A stretch of 64,000 bases of DNA from Anaerostipes caccae L1-92 (GCF_014467075.1 NZ_AP023027.1:829001-893000), one strand, 5' to 3'; positions 9,266-19,224 are shown, counted from the stretch's first letter. The notes: a model not told the origin generated them from the sequence alone. Translations and numbers: made by a program.

Positions 9266-11332
9266 ATGGAAAAAAAGAAAAGTGCTCTGACGGATAAAAA
9301 GATGCTGTTAAGAGCCGTGAAAGATTCATTTGTGAAACTTGCCCCAAAGACGCAGGTAAAGAATCCGGTCATGATGCTCGTCTATGTATCTGCGGTCATG
9401 ACGACCATTCTCTTCCTGATCTCGCTTATGGGTATTCAGGATGCCCCTTCCGGCTTTACCCTGGCCATCGCAGTCATTCTGTGGTTTACCGTAATTTTTG
9501 CAAACTTTGCGGAGGCCATTGCGGAAGGAAGAGGAAAGGCACAGGCAGACGCCCTGCGCGCATCCAAAAAGGATGTACCGGCAAATAAGATTCCTTCTCT
9601 GGATAAGAAAGATCAGGTGACGGTGGTGCCGTCCAATCAGTTAAACAAAGGTGATATTGTGATTATAAAGGCAGGGGAACAGATTCCTGCCGACGGAGAT
9701 GTCATCGACGGCGCTGCATCTGTAGATGAGAGCGCTATTACCGGCGAGTCTGCCCCGGTCATCCGGGAGAGCGGCGGTGACCGGAGTGCGGTAACCGGAG
9801 GGACCACAGTTATTTCCGACTGGCTCGCTGTAAAAGTAACAAGTGAGCCGGGCAAGAGTTTTATGGATAAGATGATTGCCATGGTGGAGGGTGCTTCCAG
9901 AAAGAAGACCCCGAATGAGATCGCGCTTCAGATCTTCCTGGTTGCGCTGTCCATCATTTTTATCTTAGTGACCGTATCCCTGTACTCCTATTCCGTATTT
10001 TCAGCAAAGCAGGCAGGGGTCGATAATCCTACATCTGTCACCTCACTTGTGGCACTGCTTGTCTGCCTGGCACCGACAACCATCGGAGCACTGCTCTCAT
10101 CCATCGGAATTGCGGGAATGAGCCGGTTAAATCAGGCTAATGTACTTGCCATGAGCGGCCGGGCGATCGAAGCAGCCGGTGATGTAGATACACTGATGCT
10201 TGACAAGACCGGAACGATCACTCTCGGAAACCGTCAGGCCAGTGAGTTTATCCCGGTGGACCGAAACAGCATAGAAGAGCTTGCGGACGCGGCACAGCTG
10301 GCATCCCTGCCGGATGAGACACCGGAAGGACGGAGCATTGTAGTTCTTGCAAAGGAACAGTTTGGACTTAGGGGAAGAAATTTAAATGAGTTACATATGG
10401 AGTTTGTTCCATTCTCTGCCAGGACAAGAATGAGCGGCGTAAATTACGACGGCACTCAGATAAGAAAAGGTGCGGCCGATGCAGTCAGGGAGTATGTGAC
10501 GGCAGGTGGAGGAATCTTCAGCCCCCAGTGTCAGGAAGTAGTGGACGGCATTGCAAGAAAAGGAGGGACACCTCTTGTAGTGGCAAAGAATCAAAAGGTT
10601 CTCGGTGTTATTTACTTAAAGGATATCATTAAGAAGGGCGTAAAAGAAAAATTCGCCGATCTGAGGAAAATGGGAATCAAGACAGTGATGATCACAGGAG
10701 ACAATCCGCTGACTGCGGCAGCCATTGCGGCAGAAGCGGGAGTCGATGACTTTCTCGCTGAGGCCACTCCGGAGGGAAAACTCGATATGATCAGGGATCT
10801 GCAGAAAAAGGGTCATCTTGTTGCTATGACCGGCGACGGAACCAACGATGCGCCCGCTTTGGCACAGGCCGATGTAGCCGTGGCCATGAACACCGGTACT
10901 CAGGCGGCAAAAGAAGCCGGGAACATGGTGGATCTGGATTCCTCACCGACGAAGCTGATTGACATTGTCAGGATCGGAAAACAGCTGCTTATGACAAGAG
11001 GAAGTCTTACAACTTTCAGCATCGCCAATGATATAGCAAAATATTTTGCCATCATCCCGGCTATGTTTGTGGGATTGTATCCCGGACTCCAGACGCTGAA
11101 CCTTATGCGGCTGGACAGCCCGATGAGTGCGATTCTTTCGGCTATCATATACAATGCGCTGATCATCATTGCACTGATCCCTCTGGCACTGAAAGGCGTT
11201 AAATACAGGGAAGTATCTGCGGGGGCGCTGCTTTCAAGAAACCTTTTGGTTTATGGACTCGGAGGGATCATCACACCGTTTATCTGTATCAAGGCCATCG
11301 ATGTGATACTCGTCACGCTGGGCCTGGTTTAA
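9266..11332 (+). CDS. kdpB: Potassium-transporting P-type ATPase subunit KdpB
   Basis: 688-residue catalytic ATPase subunit. Visible are the actuator motif AITGESAPV, the phosphorylation motif DKTGT, the nucleotide-domain KGAAD, and the hinge motif [10 protein letters not shown]. It energises K+ uptake through KdpA. The ATG at 9266 is 8 bases after AGGTGG; a GTG at 9254 would lie inside that ribosome site. kdpC follows after 19 bases, so the order kdpF-A-B-C is standard. Confidence 0.96.
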   Translation: MEKKKSALTDKKMLLRAVKDSFVKLAPKTQVKNPVMMLVYVSAVMTTILFLISLMGIQDAPSGFTLAIAVILWFTVIFANFAEAIAEGRGKAQADALRASKKDVPANKIPSLDKKDQVTVVPSNQLNKGDIVIIKAGEQIPADGDVIDGAASVDESAITGESAPVIRESGGDRSAVTGGTTVISDWLAVKVTSEPGKSFMDKMIAMVEGASRKKTPNEIALQIFLVALSIIFILVTVSLYSYSVFSAKQAGVDNPTSVTSLVALLVCLAPTTIGALLSSIGIAGMSRLNQANVLAMSGRAIEAAGDVDTLMLDKTGTITLGNRQASEFIPVDRNSIEELADAAQLASLPDETPEGRSIVVLAKEQFGLRGRNLNELHMEFVPFSARTRMSGVNYDGTQIRKGAADAVREYVTAGGGIFSPQCQEVVDGIARKGGTPLVVAKNQKVLGVIYLKDIIKKGVKEKFADLRKMGIKTVMITGDNPLTAAAIAAEAGVDDFLAEATPEGKLDMIRDLQKKGHLVAMTGDGTNDAPALAQADVAVAMNTGTQAAKEAGNMVDLDSSPTKLIDIVRIGKQLLMTRGSLTTFSIANDIAKYFAIIPAMFVGLYPGLQTLNLMRLDSPMSAILSAIIYNALIIIALIPLALKGVKYREVSAGALLSRNLLVYGLGGIITPFICIKAIDVILVTLGLV

Positions 11333-11351
11333 AGAAAGGATGTTTTCAGTT

Positions 11352-12002
11352 ATGAGTAAAATATTAAAAGAAGATCTGCCCAAAGCGGCACTGATTTTGC
11401 TGATCTTTTCCATTATATGCGGGCTGCTTTATACACTGGCTGTCACCGGAATCTCCCAGCTGCTCTTTCCGGATAAGGCCAACGGCAGCATTGTAGAAGT
11501 GAACGGAAAGAAATATGGATCTGAGCTTTTGGCACAGCAGTTCAATGATGAAAAGCATATGTGGGGAAGGATCATGAACGTGGATACAAAGACATTTACC
11601 GACAAGGACGGCAGTCCGGTCATGTATGCGTCACCGTCAAATCTGACTCCGGCAGGGGAGACGAAACAGAAAGACAAGGGAGAACTTAAAGAGGATGAAA
11701 AACAGATGAAAGAGCTTGTCGCCGACCGTGTGGCCATGATCAGGAAGGCAAATCCGGAACAGACAGACAAGAAGGTGCCGGTGGACCTGGTGACCTGTTC
11801 GGGAAGCGGCCTGGACCCTGGAATTTCCGTGGCAGCGGCCGAGTATCAGATTCCGCGTCTCGTGAAAACTACCGGTAAATCTGAGGCGGAATTAAGGAAG
11901 ATCGTGGATAAGTACACAGTCCATAAATTTCTTGGAATCTTTGGAGAGGAGTATGTCAATGTACTGAAAGTAAACCTTGCCCTGGAAGGAATTTTAAAAT
12001 AA
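11352..12002 (+). CDS. kdpC: Potassium-transporting ATPase subunit KdpC
   Basis: 216-residue subunit with one N-terminal membrane helix (LILLIFSIICGLLYTLAVTG) and a soluble domain ending in the conserved LGIFGEEYVNVLKVNLAL. Other family motifs are CSGSGLDPGIS and the P-x-L-V region. KdpC binds KdpB and assists ATP use and complex assembly. The ATG at 11352 is 11 bases after AAAGGA; an ATG at 11340 overlaps that site. A stable hairpin lies in the 88-base gap before kdpD. Confidence 0.95.
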   Translation: MSKILKEDLPKAALILLIFSIICGLLYTLAVTGISQLLFPDKANGSIVEVNGKKYGSELLAQQFNDEKHMWGRIMNVDTKTFTDKDGSPVMYASPSNLTPAGETKQKDKGELKEDEKQMKELVADRVAMIRKANPEQTDKKVPVDLVTCSGSGLDPGISVAAAEYQIPRLVKTTGKSEAELRKIVDKYTVHKFLGIFGEEYVNVLKVNLALEGILK

Positions 12003-12034
12003 CAGGAAATCTGTCTTTATTGGATAGAAGAAAG

Positions 12035-12064
12035 CCTTACCGTGGAGTATAATCCATGGTAAGG
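12035..12064 (+). terminator. Hairpin between kdpC and kdpD
   Basis: A 12-bp stem (CCTTACCGTGGA / TCCATGGTAAGG, one G-T pair) with a 6-base loop, followed by TTCTATGTGTT, which is a weak U tract. It probably acts as a partial terminator or processing/stability element that lowers kdpDE expression relative to kdpFABC. Confidence 0.5.
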
Positions 12065-12090
12065 TTCTATGTGTTCAGGGAGGAAAAGAA

Positions 12091-14799
12091 ATGGAAGAAG
12101 AGATGCGCCGGAATCCGGACCGGATTTTAAAACAGATTCACAGAGAAGAGACGGAACAGGCACGGGCGAGTGGAAAGCTGAAAATATTTTTCGGGTATGC
12201 CGCGGGGGTGGGTAAGACTTATTCAATGCTGAAAGCGGCACATGATGCACTGGAACAGGGGAGGGATACGGTCATTGGGTATATCGAGCCTCATACCAGG
12301 CCGGAGACGATGGCTTTAGTGAAAGGACTCGAGACCGTACCAGTGAAAGAAATTAAATACAATGGGATGAATTTAAGGGAACTTGACCTGGACGGGGTTA
12401 TAAAAAGGCATCCTCAGCTTGTGCTTGTGGATGAGCTGGCTCATACCAACGGCATGGGATGCCGGCATAAAAAGAGATACCAGGATGTGGAAGAAATCTT
12501 AAAAGCGGGGATCGATGTGTATACAACAGTCAATGTCCAGCACATCGAGAGTTTAAATGATATTGTGGCATCCATCACCGGGGTGATTGTGAGAGAGCGG
12601 ATTCCTGACAGCGTGTTTGATAACGCGGATTCTGTGGAATTGGCCGATATCGAACCCGAAGATTTATTAAAACGCCTGAAGGCGGGAAAAATCTACCGGG
12701 AAGCCCAGGCGGGAAAGGCCATGCAGAACTTTTTTATTGAGAGCAATCTGGTTGCGCTCAGAGAGATAGCACTTCGAAGGACTGCAGACCGTGTGAATCA
12801 TATCTCCGAGCAGCAGAAGGAGCAGGAGGGAAAAGAGGGCTATTATACGGATGAACATATTTTAATCTGCCTGTCCCCGTCTCCTTCCAACCAGAAAGTG
12901 ATCCGCACTGCTTCGAGGATGAGCAGGGCGTTCCATGGGAAATTTACGGCAGTTTTTGTAAAAACAGAGGCGGCTGACAAAATATCTTTGGATGACGAAC
13001 AGAGGCTGGTGGAAAATGTCCGGCTTGCAGAACAGCTGGGGGCAAAGATCACGACGATTTTTGGGGAAGATATTCCCGAGCAGATTGCAGGCTATGCAAA
13101 GGCTGCAGGAGTGTCCAAGATCGTTATCGGACGGTCGGTAAACAGGAGCGTCTTTGCGGCCAGACATAACTTTGCCGACAGGCTTTCGGCTCTGGCACCG
13201 AATCTGGACATTTATATCATTCCGGACCAGCAGGCTGCTCCTGACTCAGGGAGGAGAACATTCTGGAATAAAGAAAAAATCCGGGTCAGATCCGAAGACG
13301 TCATCAGGACAGCATCTATTTTCGTGTTTGTGACAGCGCTGGGACTATGGTTTCAGAGCATCGGATTCAGCGAATCCAATATTATTACGATCTATATTCT
13401 GGGGACACTGATCACCGCGCTGGTGACGGAATACAGGTTTTACAGTCTTTTGTTTTCCGTGTGCAGCGTTTTGTGTTTTAACTTTCTGTTCATTCAGCCG
13501 CTGTTTACACTCAATGTCTATGGCAGCGGGTATCCGGTAACGTTTGCGATCATGCTTTTGTCAGCACTGATCAGCGGAAATCTGATGACCAGAGTAAAAC
13601 AGCAGGCCAGGGCAGCATCCATCCAGGCGTACCGGACGGGAATTCTGCTGGAGACAAACCGCAGGCTCCAGAATGCCGCAGACAGGGAGGAGATCATAGA
13701 GCTTTCCTCAAAGCAGATGACAAGGCTTCTGGACCGTGCTATTATTTTCTATGATGCAGAGGATGACAGACTGTTGGAACCCAGAACCTATGGGAATAAA
13801 ACGCAGACAGATTTCAGCCGCTATTTAACTCATGAGGAACGGGCTGTTGCGGAATGGGTGCGAAAGAATAATAAACATGCGGGGGCTACCACCGACACTC
13901 TTCCGGGAGCGAAAGGTCTTTACCTGGCAGTGAGAAGTGCTGACCATGTCCACGGCGTCATCGGGATCTGCCTGGAGAAGACCAAACTGGAGACTTTTGA
14001 AAAAGAGCTGATGATTTCTATGCTGGATGAGATCGGTCTGGCTCTGGAAAAGGATAAGATCGCGGCCAGCCAGAAAGAGGCGGAACTAAAGGCCCAGAGA
14101 GAAGAGTTTCGGGCAAACCTGCTTCGCTCTATCTCTCATGACCTGAGGACTCCCCTCACAAGCATTTCAGGAAATGCCGGTGTTTTAAGACAGAGTTCGG
14201 ATCAGATCAGTGAGGAAAAGAAACAGGAACTGTACACGGATATCTATGACGATGCCATGTGGCTGATCAACCTGGTGGAAAATCTGCTTTCTGTCACCAG
14301 GATTGAGAATGGGACAATGAAGATTGAAAAGGAGCCGGAGATCGTGGAGGAAGTGATCCTGGAGGCTGTGAAACACATTGACAGGAGAAAAAATGAGCAT
14401 CATATCCATATCCGCATAGATGACGATATGATGATGGCGGATATGGATGCCAAGCTGATGATTCAGGTGATCATCAATCTGGTGGACAACGCCATCAAGT
14501 ATACAGGAAAAGGTTCCCATATCGATATCTCTGCGGAGAAGAAAAACGGAAAGGTACTCATAGAGGTAGCCGACGACGGGGAAGGGATTTCTGATGAGGC
14601 AAAGACCAGGCTGTTTGATATGTTTTATACGGGAAGCAAAACCGTGGCGGACAGCCGCCGGAGCATGGGCATGGGGCTTGCTCTTTGTAAATCCATCGTT
14701 CAGGCACACGGAGGCACGATCACTGTCAGGGACCGGAAACCCAGGGGAACTGTATTTTCATTTGAACTGCAGGCTGAGGAGGTAATTGTACATGGATAG
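12091..14799 (+). CDS. kdpD: Full-length sensor kinase KdpD
   Basis: 902-residue turgor/K+ sensor kinase. Domains in order: KdpD N-terminal domain with Walker A GYAAGVGKT (Lys42) and Walker B-like LVLVDELAHTN; a USP domain (about residues 255-375); DUF4118 with four membrane helices (about 405-505); a GAF-like region (about 525-660); HisKA with SISHDLRTPL (His683); and HATPase_c with NLVDNAIKY and GMGLALC. The USP part contains SPS at 262-264, 20 residues, then FTAVF at 285-289, close to the S-x-S-x20-FTAxY pattern tied to c-di-AMP binding in Staphylococcus aureus KdpD. It phosphorylates the downstream KdpE. Confidence 0.95.
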   Translation: MEEEMRRNPDRILKQIHREETEQARASGKLKIFFGYAAGVGKTYSMLKAAHDALEQGRDTVIGYIEPHTRPETMALVKGLETVPVKEIKYNGMNLRELDLDGVIKRHPQLVLVDELAHTNGMGCRHKKRYQDVEEILKAGIDVYTTVNVQHIESLNDIVASITGVIVRERIPDSVFDNADSVELADIEPEDLLKRLKAGKIYREAQAGKAMQNFFIESNLVALREIALRRTADRVNHISEQQKEQEGKEGYYTDEHILICLSPSPSNQKVIRTASRMSRAFHGKFTAVFVKTEAADKISLDDEQRLVENVRLAEQLGAKITTIFGEDIPEQIAGYAKAAGVSKIVIGRSVNRSVFAARHNFADRLSALAPNLDIYIIPDQQAAPDSGRRTFWNKEKIRVRSEDVIRTASIFVFVTALGLWFQSIGFSESNIITIYILGTLITALVTEYRFYSLLFSVCSVLCFNFLFIQPLFTLNVYGSGYPVTFAIMLLSALISGNLMTRVKQQARAASIQAYRTGILLETNRRLQNAADREEIIELSSKQMTRLLDRAIIFYDAEDDRLLEPRTYGNKTQTDFSRYLTHEERAVAEWVRKNNKHAGATTDTLPGAKGLYLAVRSADHVHGVIGICLEKTKLETFEKELMISMLDEIGLALEKDKIAASQKEAELKAQREEFRANLLRSISHDLRTPLTSISGNAGVLRQSSDQISEEKKQELYTDIYDDAMWLINLVENLLSVTRIENGTMKIEKEPEIVEEVILEAVKHIDRRKNEHHIHIRIDDDMMMADMDAKLMIQVIINLVDNAIKYTGKGSHIDISAEKKNGKVLIEVADDGEGISDEAKTRLFDMFYTGSKTVADSRRSMGMGLALCKSIVQAHGGTITVRDRKPRGTVFSFELQAEEVIVHG

Positions 14800-15490
14800 A
14801 CCATTGATTCTCGTTGTGGAGGATGACAAAGCAGTGAAAAATCTGATTACTACTACACTGGATATTGAGGGATACCGTTACCATACGGCGGGCCGGGCAC
14901 AGGAGGCCATGGTGGAGGCTGTGTCCCAGAAGCCTGATATTATGCTTCTGGATCTGGGACTTCCGGATATGGACGGCATGGAGATCATCAGCAAGGTAAG
15001 GAGCTGGTCCAAAATGCCGATTATTGTGGTTAGTGCCAGAAGTGATGACGAAGATAAGATTGAGGCATTGAATGCAGGAGCCGATGATTATCTGACAAAA
15101 CCTTTTAATGTAGAGGAACTGCTGGCAAGACTCAGGGTCAGTTTGAGAAGACTTCATGACTTTTCGGATGCTGCACAGGAAGAAGCTGTTTTCACAAACG
15201 GAGGGCTTGAGATCGATTACAGCTCGGGCTGTGTGTCACTGGACGGAAAAGAACTTCATTTGACACCGATTGAATATAAGCTGCTCTGTCTGCTTTCCAG
15301 AAACGTGGGAAAGGTTCTGACACACAATTTCATCTTAAATGATGTGTGGAAGAGCGCACTGGACAGTGACGTGACATCTCTTCGGGTCTATATGGCAAAT
15401 CTGCGCAAGAAGATTGAAACAGATTCCTCTCATCCAAAATATATCCAGACTCATGTGGGAATCGGGTACCGGATGATGAAGATAGAATAG
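14792..15490 (+). CDS. kdpE: Response regulator KdpE
   Basis: 232-residue OmpR-family regulator: receiver domain with ED at residues 9-10 region, phosphoacceptor Asp in MLLDLGLPDMDG, conserved Lys in LTKPF, then a C-terminal winged helix (LTPIEYKLLCLLSRN to HVGIGYRM). ATG 14792 lies 8 bases after AGGAGGT and overlaps the end of kdpD, so the two are translationally coupled; a TTG at 14786 is less likely. It is expected to activate kdpFABC when K+ or turgor is low. Confidence 0.95.
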   Translation: MDRPLILVVEDDKAVKNLITTTLDIEGYRYHTAGRAQEAMVEAVSQKPDIMLLDLGLPDMDGMEIISKVRSWSKMPIIVVSARSDDEDKIEALNAGADDYLTKPFNVEELLARLRVSLRRLHDFSDAAQEEAVFTNGGLEIDYSSGCVSLDGKELHLTPIEYKLLCLLSRNVGKVLTHNFILNDVWKSALDSDVTSLRVYMANLRKKIETDSSHPKYIQTHVGIGYRMMKIE

Positions 15491-15499
15491 GGTGACCGC

Positions 15500-16597
15500 A
15501 TGAAAACAGGGAAAAACAAAGAATCAGCAGGCAGCCGCATCTTGATCACGGCGGGATTCCTTTTGCTGGCTTCTGCCGTGGGTATATGTTTCAGGGAGCT
15601 GCACTTTCAGGAGTCTAATATTGTTATCGTCTACATGCTGTCTGTACTCCTGACATCCAGGTTTACGGAAGGATATGTTTTTGGCCTTACAGCTTCCGTC
15701 ATCGCAACATTTCTTTTCAACTGGCTGTTTACAAAGCCTTACTACTCTTTCGCCGTATACAATCCGGGGTATCTGATCACATTTGTTATCATGACGATAA
15801 CGGCGATTTGTACCAGCGCCCTTACGACCAGGGTGAAGGAAGATGCGGTGAGGGCACAGGAGAAAGAGGCTGAGATTGAGCAGGAGCGGTACCGGGGTAA
15901 TCTTCTGCGGGCCATTTCCCACGATCTGAGGACGCCTCTGTCAGGCATCATGGGAACGTCCGAAATGCTTATTGGCATGACCAGTGAGGATGATCCACGG
16001 CATGAGATGGCCGTCGGTATCCACAAAGACGCGGACTGGCTGCATTCTCTGGTGGAAAATATATTAAGCCTTACGAGGCTGCAGGACGGAAGACTAAAGA
16101 TCAAGAAAGAACCGGAGGCTCTGGAGGAAGTCATCGGCGGCGCCATCGCACTGATCTTAAAGAGAGCTCCGGAGCAGAAAATTCAGGTGGAGATGCCGGA
16201 AGAAGTTCTCATGATCCCAATGGATGCCAGGCTTATGGAGCAGGTATTTGTGAATCTTTTGGATAACGCGGTCAAACATTCTGAACCGTCAGACCAGATT
16301 ACGATAACTGTGGAGGCGCCGGAGCGGGAATCCGGCATCCGTATCGAGGTGGCAGACCGGGGAGAAGGGATTTCGGACGCAGATCTTCCGAACATTTTCG
16401 AGACGTTCTATACTTCCAGTACAAGAGATGCAGATTCAAAACAGGGGATCGGGCTCGGCCTGGCGATTTGCGATACCATAATAAAAGCACACGGAGGGAG
16501 CATCAGGGCGGAGAACCGCGCCGACGGGAAGGGCGCCGTCTTTACTCTTAAGATTCCCGTAAACAAGGAGGAAGGAAGCAATGGAGCATTATCATGA
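15500..16597 (+). CDS. Short KdpD-like sensor kinase lacking KdpD and USP domains
   Basis: 365-residue histidine kinase built from the C-terminal half of KdpD only: DUF4118 membrane domain (about residues 15-110, with FRELHFQESNIVIVYMLSVL and FNWLFTKPYYSF), a short coiled linker, HisKA with AISHDLRTPL (His141), and HATPase_c (NLLDNAVKH, GIGLGLAIC). The N-terminal ATP-binding and USP sensor domains of about 400 residues, and the GAF-like part, are absent. It starts 9 bases after kdpE, after a weak GGGTGA site, and is continuous with the kdp cluster. It is likely a paralogue rather than a broken copy, since catalytic motifs are intact and it has its own response regulator. Confidence 0.9.
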   Translation: MKTGKNKESAGSRILITAGFLLLASAVGICFRELHFQESNIVIVYMLSVLLTSRFTEGYVFGLTASVIATFLFNWLFTKPYYSFAVYNPGYLITFVIMTITAICTSALTTRVKEDAVRAQEKEAEIEQERYRGNLLRAISHDLRTPLSGIMGTSEMLIGMTSEDDPRHEMAVGIHKDADWLHSLVENILSLTRLQDGRLKIKKEPEALEEVIGGAIALILKRAPEQKIQVEMPEEVLMIPMDARLMEQVFVNLLDNAVKHSEPSDQITITVEAPERESGIRIEVADRGEGISDADLPNIFETFYTSSTRDADSKQGIGLGLAICDTIIKAHGGSIRAENRADGKGAVFTLKIPVNKEEGSNGALS

Positions 16598-17279
16598 ACG
16601 GATTCTGATCGTGGAAGATGATCCCCAGATAAGAAATTTCATAGGCTATGCTTTGAGGCAGGAGGGATTTGGATGTATCACGGCTAATTCCGGGGAAAGT
16701 GCACTGAGTGCCCTGGTCTCAGAGCCGGTGGACATGATGCTTCTGGACCTGGGCCTTCCCAGAATGGACGGCATGGATGTGCTTAAAAATGTCAGGGAGT
16801 GGTCAGAGATGCCGGTCATCATCGTATCGGCGAGGGACCAGGACAAAGAAAAGGCTGCGGCACTGGATGCAGGGGCTGACGATTATCTGACCAAACCGTT
16901 TTCAGCCACGGAACTGCTGGCAAGAATCCGGGTGGCATTCCGCCATTATTATAAAGGAACCGCGGCAAAGGAACAGACCTCCTTTGAAGTTGGAGGCCTG
17001 AAACTGGATCTTCACAAGCGGGCTGTTTTTCTGGAAGGAAAAGTTCTGCATTTAACGCCTATGGAATATCAGCTTCTCGCCCTGCTGTTTAAAAATATGG
17101 GCCGGGTTCTGACGACAAGCTATATCATCAAAGAAATATGGGGAGAAGGCTACGGCAGGGATACCCAGGCACTGAGAGCCCTGATGGCAGCACTCAGGAG
17201 AAAAATAGAGAAGACGCCGGCCAATCCGAGATATATTCTGACAGAGATTGGGGTAGGCTACCGTCTGGTGGATGAGTGA
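16581..17279 (+). CDS. Second KdpE-like response regulator
   Basis: 232-residue OmpR-family regulator with receiver (ILIVEDDPQIRNF, MLLDLGLPRMDG, DYLTKPFSATELL) and winged-helix output (LTPMEYQLLALLF, ILTEIGVGYRLV). It overlaps the end of the short kinase gene by 17 bases with a GGAGGAAGG site, so they form a pair. It is clearly related to KdpE upstream but diverged, especially in the recognition-helix region (TTSYIIKEIWGEGYGRDTQ). Its stop codon directly abuts the stop of the convergent EFR1 gene (TGATCA). Confidence 0.92.
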   Translation: MEHYHERILIVEDDPQIRNFIGYALRQEGFGCITANSGESALSALVSEPVDMMLLDLGLPRMDGMDVLKNVREWSEMPVIIVSARDQDKEKAAALDAGADDYLTKPFSATELLARIRVAFRHYYKGTAAKEQTSFEVGGLKLDLHKRAVFLEGKVLHLTPMEYQLLALLFKNMGRVLTTSYIIKEIWGEGYGRDTQALRALMAALRRKIEKTPANPRYILTEIGVGYRLVDE

Positions 17280-18032
17280 TCAGAGCTGCTTTGGACAGAG
17301 GTACCGGACCAGCCCTTTGCTGTGGCTGCCGTATTCAATCGCCTCTGCGGGACAGCGGCAGATACACGCCATACAGTGTGTGCATCTGTCTTTCCATACA
17401 GGTTTTCCTTCTTTTATATCGATATTCTTTAACGGACAAACCCTTTCACACATGCCGCAGGATGTACACCTGTCTGTGGCATAAAACTTTTTTGCGTGTA
17501 TGACGGCAGGATAATAGATGTCATTCACGATACTGCTGCTTAGTCTGTCTTTTAATGTGACCGCGGGCTGTGCATACGCTTCTCTGTTTTTTATCAGACG
17601 GGCCGCTTCGTCCAGTACAGGTTCGGCTTTCGCAATGATCTCCAATGCTTCATTTTGCTCCGGCGCTTCAAAAAGCGCAATATAGTTCTCCGGCATGACC
17701 ACGGGGATACATCCTTTAAAAGAGAGGCCTTTCTTTGAACACAGTTTCCTGACATATTTGCCCGCGTTTCCTATGCTTCCGCCGCATGTCATGACAAAGT
17801 AAATATCTTTGGCGCCCTTTAATGCTGTTTTTGACAGCCATTCCTGTAAAATCCGGGGGATTCTCCATCCATAGGTGGGAGTGACAATGACCCATGGAGT
17901 CTCTGAATTTATTCTGCTGCAATCATTTCTTCTTATTTTATGAAAGAGATTTACAGCCTCATCCTGTAATTCTGCTGCAATTCTTTTTGCCGCATATTCG
18001 CTGTTGCCTGTTCCTGAAAAATATAAGATCAT
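17280..18032 (-). CDS. EFR1 family ferredoxin/flavodoxin-like protein
   Basis: 250-residue fusion of an N-terminal flavodoxin-like fold (ILYFSGTGNSEYAAKRIA, FMN-phosphate loop) and a C-terminal bacterial ferredoxin domain with two [4Fe-4S] motifs (CTSCGMCERVCP and CTHCMACICRCP). Proteins of this kind shuttle electrons in strict anaerobes; the partner is unknown. It is last in a minus-strand operon after a nitroreductase-ferredoxin and an ArsR regulator, overlapping the regulator by four bases. Confidence 0.9.
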   Translation of the reverse strand: MILYFSGTGNSEYAAKRIAAELQDEAVNLFHKIRRNDCSRINSETPWVIVTPTYGWRIPRILQEWLSKTALKGAKDIYFVMTCGGSIGNAGKYVRKLCSKKGLSFKGCIPVVMPENYIALFEAPEQNEALEIIAKAEPVLDEAARLIKNREAYAQPAVTLKDRLSSSIVNDIYYPAVIHAKKFYATDRCTSCGMCERVCPLKNIDIKEGKPVWKDRCTHCMACICRCPAEAIEYGSHSKGLVRYLCPKQL

Positions 18033-18406
18033 AATATTTTCTCCTGCCTTTCACCGGCTATATTATGGCTGCTGCATTCGATACTCTCATAAATAAGATT
18101 GATCAGTCCGGCTATGGTTTTCCACCGGGTTTCATCCAGACTGATATAGTAATAATTTTTTGTTCCTTCTTTTCTCATGGCCACAATGTCTGCCTCCTTT
18201 AATATTTTCAGATGGTGGGAGACAGACGGCCTGGTTAAATGGGTCTTCCGGGCAATTTCTCCGACACGGATGCCGGATAAGTCACTCTCTAACAGCACCA
18301 TCAGGATCAGTTGTCTCGTCTCATCTCCGATGGCAGTAAATGCATCTTTGCATTCGCTGAAACCCTGTACAATCTGACTTAATCTTTTTTCACAATCTTT
18401 ATCCAT
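18029..18406 (-). CDS. ArsR family transcriptional regulator
   Basis: 125-residue winged-helix repressor (DETRQLILMVLLESD, recognition helix LTRPSVSHHLKILKEADIV, wing RKEGTKNYYYISL). No obvious metal-binding Cys motif such as CVCD is seen, so it may sense something other than arsenic. It lies between the two redox genes of the same operon and probably represses that operon. Confidence 0.88.
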   Translation of the reverse strand: MDKDCEKRLSQIVQGFSECKDAFTAIGDETRQLILMVLLESDLSGIRVGEIARKTHLTRPSVSHHLKILKEADIVAMRKEGTKNYYYISLDETRWKTIAGLINLIYESIECSSHNIAGERQEKIL

Positions 18407-18417
18407 ATCCTGGTCCT

Positions 18418-19191
18418 TTACATATATTTCACATCTAATGCTTCACGCCGGGCAGAGCGGAGAAATTTTACATCCGGATATCCCAATACCAAAGTCATTG
18501 CAGCATGTTTTCCTTTTGGAATTTTCAATGCTTTCCTGATCTTCCCTGAAATGTTTGCGGCAGTCGTAAAGAAGCCGCTGTACAGCACACCAAGTCCATT
18601 GGCTTCTGCAATAAATTCCATGTTCTGGGCGGCAAGCAGGCCGTTTGTTTTATCTTTTGCCAATATTACGATGACAATGGGTGCCTGGAAGAAGAAAAAA
18701 TGATCATGTATCTTGTTATTTCTGGCCATGGGACTGAACAAATCTGCCAAAGGCTTGACTTTTCTGAACAGGCGGACAGCCATCTGCTCCAGTTCCTGCT
18801 TTTTTTTATTTAGAACAACGAAGGATACGTCCTGCATATTTTTAGCCGTATGGGTAAGCCTCCCTGCTTCCAGAATCTGAGCGATCACAGCATCCGGTAT
18901 TTTTTTATCTTTAAACCGTCTGACTGTCCTCCTGAACCGAATGACATCCAGGACTTCATCGGGGTTTAGACGCACGGATTTCGTCTGCGGATATTGTTTC
19001 GTATGGAAGCCGGTAACTGTGACAGCTTCTTTCGGGCATACCGAGGAACAGTGTCCGCACATCAGACAGTCCTGCAGTAAGATACCGGCTTTCTTGTTTT
19101 TCATTATAATATTGTGTTCGGGGCACGTCTTTGCGCATAACCCGCAGCCGATGCATTTTTCGGCATTTATTTTGACTTTATGTTGTGGCAT
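18418..19191 (-). CDS. Nitroreductase with N-terminal ferredoxin domain
   Basis: 257-residue protein: two [4Fe-4S] motifs at the N-terminus (CIGCGLCAKTCP and CLMCGHCSSVCP), then a nitroreductase fold from about residue 80 (FRRTVRRFKDKKIP, the FMN-binding Arg stretch, and GLGVLYSGFF). It likely passes electrons from ferredoxin clusters through FMN to a small organic acceptor; the natural substrate is unknown. First gene of a three-gene minus-strand operon with ArsR and EFR1 proteins. Confidence 0.9.
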   Translation of the reverse strand: MPQHKVKINAEKCIGCGLCAKTCPEHNIIMKNKKAGILLQDCLMCGHCSSVCPKEAVTVTGFHTKQYPQTKSVRLNPDEVLDVIRFRRTVRRFKDKKIPDAVIAQILEAGRLTHTAKNMQDVSFVVLNKKKQELEQMAVRLFRKVKPLADLFSPMARNNKIHDHFFFFQAPIVIVILAKDKTNGLLAAQNMEFIAEANGLGVLYSGFFTTAANISGKIRKALKIPKGKHAAMTLVLGYPDVKFLRSARREALDVKYM

Positions 19192-19224
19192 AGGTTTCTT
19201 TCCTTTCGTTAAAGATTATGAACC

